Shown: one piece after another, positions 41,108 through 45,698 of the stretch
How the letters are laid out: each line of letters begins with the position of its first letter
How positions within the stretch are numbered: position 1 is the first letter of the stretch
Origin: Roseobacter sp.
Lineage (GTDB): Bacteria > Pseudomonadota > Alphaproteobacteria > Rhodobacterales > Rhodobacteraceae
Direction of reading: 5' to 3'
Assembly (NCBI RefSeq): GCF_024639605.1
Contig: NZ_JAHEHZ010000007.1
Span: 1-45,698 of the forward strand
DNA: 45,698 nt
Position numbers and translations under genes: made by a program
The notes under the pieces: model-generated
What the model was told of the DNA's origin: nothing
The model's input: the letters and a program-made list of their open reading frames with translations, nothing else
Database searches by the model: none

Positions 41108-42629
41108 GCCTGCACCCGGAGTGCTGGCGGCTCTGCTCTGGAGCGGTCAGGCGCTTGCACAGCAGCAACCCCTGTCGGTAATTGACTGGGTGCACCGGCA
41201 TTCCGAGCCGGAACCCGTTGTCGTGACGCCCCTGCCGGATCCGGGCACGGCTCCGGAAGCCCGCGTGCCCCCTGAGGTCGATGTGACGCCGCTGGAGCAG
41301 GAAACCTGGCGCACGGTCGGGCTGGTGCCTGCACGCGTGACCAACCTGCCCCGCACGCTCTGGACCGGCAGCGACCCTGATGCGCTCGTCAGGCTGATCA
41401 CGCGGCTGCCCGATCTGCGGGTGCCGGCGGGTCAGGCGCTGCTCTACCGTTTGCTGCTTACAGAGAGTTTCGGGCCGGGCAATGATCTGGCGGCGCGCGA
41501 CAGTTTCACCCTGGCGCGCGCCGGGGCACTGGTGCGCGCCGGTGCGCTTGATCCGGCGCGCGCGCTGATCGAACAGGCCGGTGCCACCCGGGATGCGGCG
41601 CATTTTGCCGCCTGGCTCGATGTTGCTCTGCTGACCGGCGACGAGGACCTGGCATGTGACAGTCTCAACAGCATGCCGCATCTTGCGCCCTCGGCGGGCC
41701 ACCGCATCTTCTGTGCGGTCCGGGGCGGGGACTGGCGCACCGCGGCACTGCTTTTTGATGCAGGCCGGGCGATCGGGGCGGTGCCGCCTGCTCAGGCCAG
41801 CCTGCTGGAGCGGTTTCTGGACCCTGATCTCTTTGAGGGCGATCCGGCGCTGGCGCCACCGGCTGTGATTACCCCCCTGCTCTTTCGCCTGCACGAGTCA
41901 GTGGGCGAGCCGCTTCCGACGCGGTTTTTGCCACGCGCTTATGCTGTGGCCGATCTGCGCGATCTTTCCGGCTGGAAATCGCAACTCGAGGCCGCAGAAC
42001 GCCTGGCGCGGGCAGGCACGCTTGCGGATAATCAGTTGCTGGGTCTTTACACAGCCCGCGAGCCTGCGGCATCGGGTGGCATCTGGGAGCGCGTGACGGC
42101 GGTTCAGGCGTTCGAGACCGCGCTCAACGCTGGCGATGCCGCGACAATATCTGCAACGCTGGTCAAGGCCTGGGAGGCGGTCCGGCCTGCCGGCCTCGAG
42201 GTGCCTTTTGCAGAATTGTTTGCTGACAGTCTGACAACGGCGGAACTTACCCCTGAGGCGGCCGGGATCGCGCGTACGCTTGGCCTGTTGTCCGCTGATT
42301 ACCGAGAAGACGCGCAGCATCCGGGCACCGAGCCGCTTTATGCTGCACTCGCGGCAGGTCAGCCGGGAGATCCCTCTGGCTGGCCGCTGAGTGCAATGGC
42401 CATCTCGGATGCCTTCGCGGGCAATGGGGTGCGCACCGATCTGACGGCACTGGCGGCGCGCGAGCAGCTGGGAGAGGCGCTTCTGCGCTGTCTGGTGTTG
42501 CTTGAGCAGGGCGCTGCCGGTGACCCTGCAGCGCTGACCGGGGCGCTCGCTACCCTGCGCGCGCTGGGTCAGGAAGACACTGCGCGCCGTGCCGCGCTGC
42601 AGATCCTGCTGCTGGACAGGTACAGCTGA
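41070..42629 (+). CDS. Hypothetical exported protein, about 519 aa
   Basis: MRYASLSPWKLIKPAPGVLAALLWSGQALAQ signal-like N-terminus; Ala/Leu-rich helical repeat-like body; stop overlaps the xerD start. Confidence 0.75.
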   Translation: MRYASLSPWKLIKPAPGVLAALLWSGQALAQQQPLSVIDWVHRHSEPEPVVVTPLPDPGTAPEARVPPEVDVTPLEQETWRTVGLVPARVTNLPRTLWTGSDPDALVRLITRLPDLRVPAGQALLYRLLLTESFGPGNDLAARDSFTLARAGALVRAGALDPARALIEQAGATRDAAHFAAWLDVALLTGDEDLACDSLNSMPHLAPSAGHRIFCAVRGGDWRTAALLFDAGRAIGAVPPAQASLLERFLDPDLFEGDPALAPPAVITPLLFRLHESVGEPLPTRFLPRAYAVADLRDLSGWKSQLEAAERLARAGTLADNQLLGLYTAREPAASGGIWERVTAVQAFETALNAGDAATISATLVKAWEAVRPAGLEVPFAELFADSLTTAELTPEAAGIARTLGLLSADYREDAQHPGTEPLYAALAAGQPGDPSGWPLSAMAISDAFAGNGVRTDLTALAAREQLGEALLRCLVLLEQGAAGDPAALTGALATLRALGQEDTARRAALQILLLDRYS

Positions 42630-43597
42630 TGGCCGGGGACAGGTGGATTTCTGTCTTTCTCGAAGCGCAGGCCGCCGAGCTTGGGGCGGCGCGCAACACC
42701 CTGCTGGCCTATGGTCGCGACCTGCAGGATTTTGCGGCCTGGCTCTCCGCCAGGGATCTCGCATTTGAGGCGGCGACAAAGGCGGATGTGGAAAGTTACC
42801 TGATCAGTTGCGACGCCGAGGGGCTGTCGCGCGCGACCCGGGCGCGGCGCTTGTCGGCGATCAGACAACTCTACCGGTTCGCTTTTGAGGAAGGTTGGCG
42901 CAGCGATAACCCCGCCATTCAGATCACCGGACCCGGGCGCGATAAACGCCTACCGAAAACGCTGTCCGAAGATGAGGTGGACAGGCTGCTTGACGCGGCA
43001 CGTACAGCGGGCCGTTCGCCGTCAGACCAGGCGCGCAATACCTGTCTGATGGAACTGCTTTATGCTACCGGCATGCGGGTCACGGAACTCGTTTCACTGC
43101 CTGTCAGCGCCACGCGGGGTGATCCGCGAATGCTGCTTATTATGGGTAAGGGCGGAAAGGAACGCATGGTGCCTCTGTCGGCGCCCGCACGTGACGCTCT
43201 GGCGCAGTGGCTCAGGTTGCGCGATGCGGAGGAGGACGCGCGCCGGGCAGCAGGTACTCCCGCATCGAAATTCCTTTTTGCCTCGCGCGGTGTGTCCGGG
43301 CATCTGACACGGCATCGGTTTTACACGTTGATCAAAGAGTTTGCCGTGGCCGGTGGGGTCAGCCCGCAGAAGGTAACGCCACACACGCTGCGCCATGCCT
43401 TTGCCACGCATCTGCTGGCCCATGGCGCCGATCTGCGGTCCATCCAGACGCTTCTGGGGCATGCTGATGTGGCGACGACCGAGATTTATACCCATGTGCT
43501 CGAAGCGCGGCTTTCTGAGCTGGTGCTCAAACACCATCCGCTTGCGGAAAATCCCGCTGTCGGGGGTAAGAGCAAGACCCAGCGGGAGGGTGAGTAA
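42629..43597 (+). CDS. xerD: Site-specific tyrosine recombinase XerD
   Basis: MELLYATGMRVTELVSLPV..., TPHTLRHAFATHLLAHGADLRSIQTLLGHADVATTEIYTHV with catalytic R..HxxR..H..Y. Confidence 0.93.
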   Translation: MAGDRWISVFLEAQAAELGAARNTLLAYGRDLQDFAAWLSARDLAFEAATKADVESYLISCDAEGLSRATRARRLSAIRQLYRFAFEEGWRSDNPAIQITGPGRDKRLPKTLSEDEVDRLLDAARTAGRSPSDQARNTCLMELLYATGMRVTELVSLPVSATRGDPRMLLIMGKGGKERMVPLSAPARDALAQWLRLRDAEEDARRAAGTPASKFLFASRGVSGHLTRHRFYTLIKEFAVAGGVSPQKVTPHTLRHAFATHLLAHGADLRSIQTLLGHADVATTEIYTHVLEARLSELVLKHHPLAENPAVGGKSKTQREGE

Positions 43598-44025
43598 CAC
43601 TGCCTCGCAGCCCCGCGGCGGTTTCCAGAAACCTGAGCGGGCTCGTGGCGATGGCACGGTGCGGCGCAGTTTCAGACGGTAAGCCAGAAGTGTCAGGTCC
43701 CGGACCCGCGCGGCCCTCGTCGCACGCCGCTGCCCCGGCTTTTCGTCTCCGCCTGGTCCGGAATAGCGCTGCAAACCTGTACACGATAGGCGCATCCTGT
43801 AAAATCGCGGGTACATTGCCGGCTTTTGCACGCGGCACAACCCGCGTAGGATGGACCAGCACGAACGGCATTTACACTCCGAAGCGCCGGTGCCCCTGCA
43901 AGGTAACAGGTAATTCAGGGTGTGTTTTCCGGCGACTGTCAGGGAATGGCGTGTCTCAGCCCCCTTGAATGACGCCCCGCCCGCCCCCATAACCAAGGGA
44001 TCGGCTTTCAAAGGTAATTTTCCAG

Positions 44026-45333
44026 ATGGACCCCGCCTCCGCAACGCTTGATGCAGCATTCTGGATCACAAGTTGCGTCATCCTCTTTCTGCTGGTTCTG
44101 TCCGGCTTTTTCTCAGGGTCCGAAACAGCGCTCACAGCGGCCTCGCGCGGTAAACTGCGCAGCCAGGCTGACAAAGGCTCGCGCGGTGCAGAACGCGCGC
44201 TCAGGATCACTGAAGACAACGAACGGCTGATCGGTTCGGTGCTGCTCGGCAACAACCTGGTCAATATCCTTGCTGCATCGCTGGCCACTTCGATCTTTAC
44301 GCGTGCTTTTGGCGAAAGCGGTGTGGCGCTTGCCACGCTGGTCATGACGCTTCTGGTGCTGATCTTTGCCGAAGTCCTGCCGAAAACCTATGCGATTACC
44401 AATTCTGAAAGGGCCGCCGCCCTGGTGTCGGCGCCGATTGCGATCATCGTCAAAGTGTTCTCGCCCGTGGTGGCGGCCGTGCGCTTTTTCGTGCGCGGTG
44501 TGCTGCGGATTTTCGGGGTTCGCATCGATCCGGACAGCAACATTCTTGACGTGCACGCAGAGATCGAAGGCGCGTTGCATCTTGGTCATTCTGAAGGTGT
44601 GGTCGAGAAAGAGCATCGTGACCGTATCCTGGGCGCGCTTGATCTTAATGAGCGCGCGGTCGAAGAGATCATGCTGCATCGCTCCGGCATTGAGATGATT
44701 GACGCCGATGCAGAGCCCGAAACAATTCTCGAGCAGTGTCTGCAGTCGAATTACACCCGCCTGCCGGTCTTCAAAGAGGATCAGGAAAATATCGTCGGCG
44801 TGATCCACGCGAAAGATCTGCTGCGCGCGATGTACAAGATTATCGGTGGTCCTGAGGGGGATGCGTCGAAACTGCGCGATTTCGACATCGCGGATGTGGC
44901 GATGAAGCCTTATTTCGTGCCCGAAACCTCTACGCTTGATGAGCAGATGCGCCAGTTTCTGCGCCGGCGCACGCATTTCGCGCTTGTGGTGGATGAATAC
45001 GGCTCGCTGCAGGGACTGATCACCCTGGAAGACATTCTCGAAGAGATTGTCGGCGAAATTACCGACGAGTTCGACCCGGATGGCGAATATCCGGTGAAGC
45101 AGACCGGTGACGGCATGTATGTGGTCGACGGGGCGATGACGATCCGGGATCTCAATCGCGCGACTGACTGGAACCTGCCCGACGAAGAAGCAAACACCAT
45201 CGCCGGCCTCGTCATTCACGAAGCGCAGATGATCCCGACTACAGGCCAGGTGTTTTCGTTTCACGGCTTCCGCTTTGAGGTCTGCGCGCGGGACGGCAAC
45301 AGGATCACAGAACTTAAGATCAGGCCGCTGTAG
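44026..45333 (+). CDS. HlyC/CorC (CNNM DUF21 + CBS pair + CorC_HlyC) family protein
   Basis: N-terminal DUF21 TM region 'FFSGSETALTAASRGKLRSQADKG', CBS 'SNYTRLPVFKEDQENIVGVIHAKDLLRA', 'ALVVDEYGSLQGLITLEDILEEIVGEITDEFD'. Confidence 0.95.
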   Translation: MDPASATLDAAFWITSCVILFLLVLSGFFSGSETALTAASRGKLRSQADKGSRGAERALRITEDNERLIGSVLLGNNLVNILAASLATSIFTRAFGESGVALATLVMTLLVLIFAEVLPKTYAITNSERAAALVSAPIAIIVKVFSPVVAAVRFFVRGVLRIFGVRIDPDSNILDVHAEIEGALHLGHSEGVVEKEHRDRILGALDLNERAVEEIMLHRSGIEMIDADAEPETILEQCLQSNYTRLPVFKEDQENIVGVIHAKDLLRAMYKIIGGPEGDASKLRDFDIADVAMKPYFVPETSTLDEQMRQFLRRRTHFALVVDEYGSLQGLITLEDILEEIVGEITDEFDPDGEYPVKQTGDGMYVVDGAMTIRDLNRATDWNLPDEEANTIAGLVIHEAQMIPTTGQVFSFHGFRFEVCARDGNRITELKIRPL

Positions 45334-45627
45334 CCGCCCGTTACCAGAGGCCGCAATGCAGCAGATGGTGCTGTCGCTCACATCGGATTATCAAAGCGCT
45401 CCCGGCCCGTTGTTGGCATTACGGGTCCGCCCGGTGCTGCGGCGCAGCTTCGCCGGACCAGCCATTCGCGCGTGCTGCAGCCCTTAGCTGCTTCAATCCT
45501 CGCCAGGCGATTGAACTGAGATGGCATCCGGACGCACATCAGATCGCGGGCACCCGGGATAGCAGCCCGGTTTCCTGGTTTGGAAGTTGTCGTCAGCTTC
45601 ATTAAAAAAATCAGGCATTACAACCAG

Positions 45628-45653
45628 AAGCGGCGGACCATGGCCCGCCGCTT
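45628..45653. terminator. Hairpin terminator candidate near window end
   Basis: AAGCGGCGG-ACCATGGC-CCGCCGCTT; downstream of a minus-strand ORF end. Confidence 0.5.
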
Positions 45654-45680
45654 TCAGCTTCTGAGTAGTATATCGGAATC

Positions 45681-45698
45681 TCAGGATTTGCGCTTTTT
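45681..45698 (-). CDS. Possible C-terminal end of a minus-strand gene (...KKRKS*)
   Basis: AAA AAG CGC AAA TCC TGA entering from the window edge, followed by the terminator-like hairpin; too short to identify. Confidence 0.35.
   Translation of the reverse strand, partial: KKRKS

Noticed and set aside
43094-44059. 321-aa minus-strand ORF spanning xerD and the following gap
   Set aside because: Overlaps xerD antisense; no recognisable domain; the part in the gap looks non-coding.
44113-45381. 422-aa minus-strand ORF opposite the CorC-family gene
   Set aside because: Antisense shadow ORF; no family features, while the + strand encodes clear DUF21/CBS motifs.

Overview
This 45.7-kb window looks like a chromosomal segment of a Rhodobacteraceae/Roseobacter-type alphaproteobacterium (high GC). 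Most of it is core housekeeping sequence: rplM-rpsI; trmFO; gluQ; hisI; recG-ligA; ctrA-sciP (DUF1153); mnmA; the envelope/isoprenoid cluster lpxB-lpxI-lpxA-fabZ-skp-bamA-rseP-dxr-cdsA-uppS-frr-pyrH; miaA; an AraC regulator next to a peptide-type ABC transporter with a fused ATPase; a lytic transglycosylase; ssb; aroB-aroK; xerD; and a CorC/HlyC-type CBS protein. I saw no prophage, IS element, CRISPR array, tRNA or rRNA. The most interesting signals lie between or below the supplied ORFs. First, a 42-aa single-TM ORF just downstream of recG (10959-11087, -) sits behind a perfect alphaproteobacterial LexA box, GAAC-N7-GAAC, and is a candidate SOS-induced small membrane protein. Second, a strongly structured RNA element lies upstream of trmFO (about 5306-5400). 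Its non-Watson-Crick pairs are G.U only on the + strand, and it has a competing alternative stem. Third, a MocR-type regulator is divergent from a DUF1127 mini-protein, with a direct-repeat operator between them. Two more short membrane-protein ORFs were missed by the ORF track. All functional calls come from reading the translated sequences; no database search was run.
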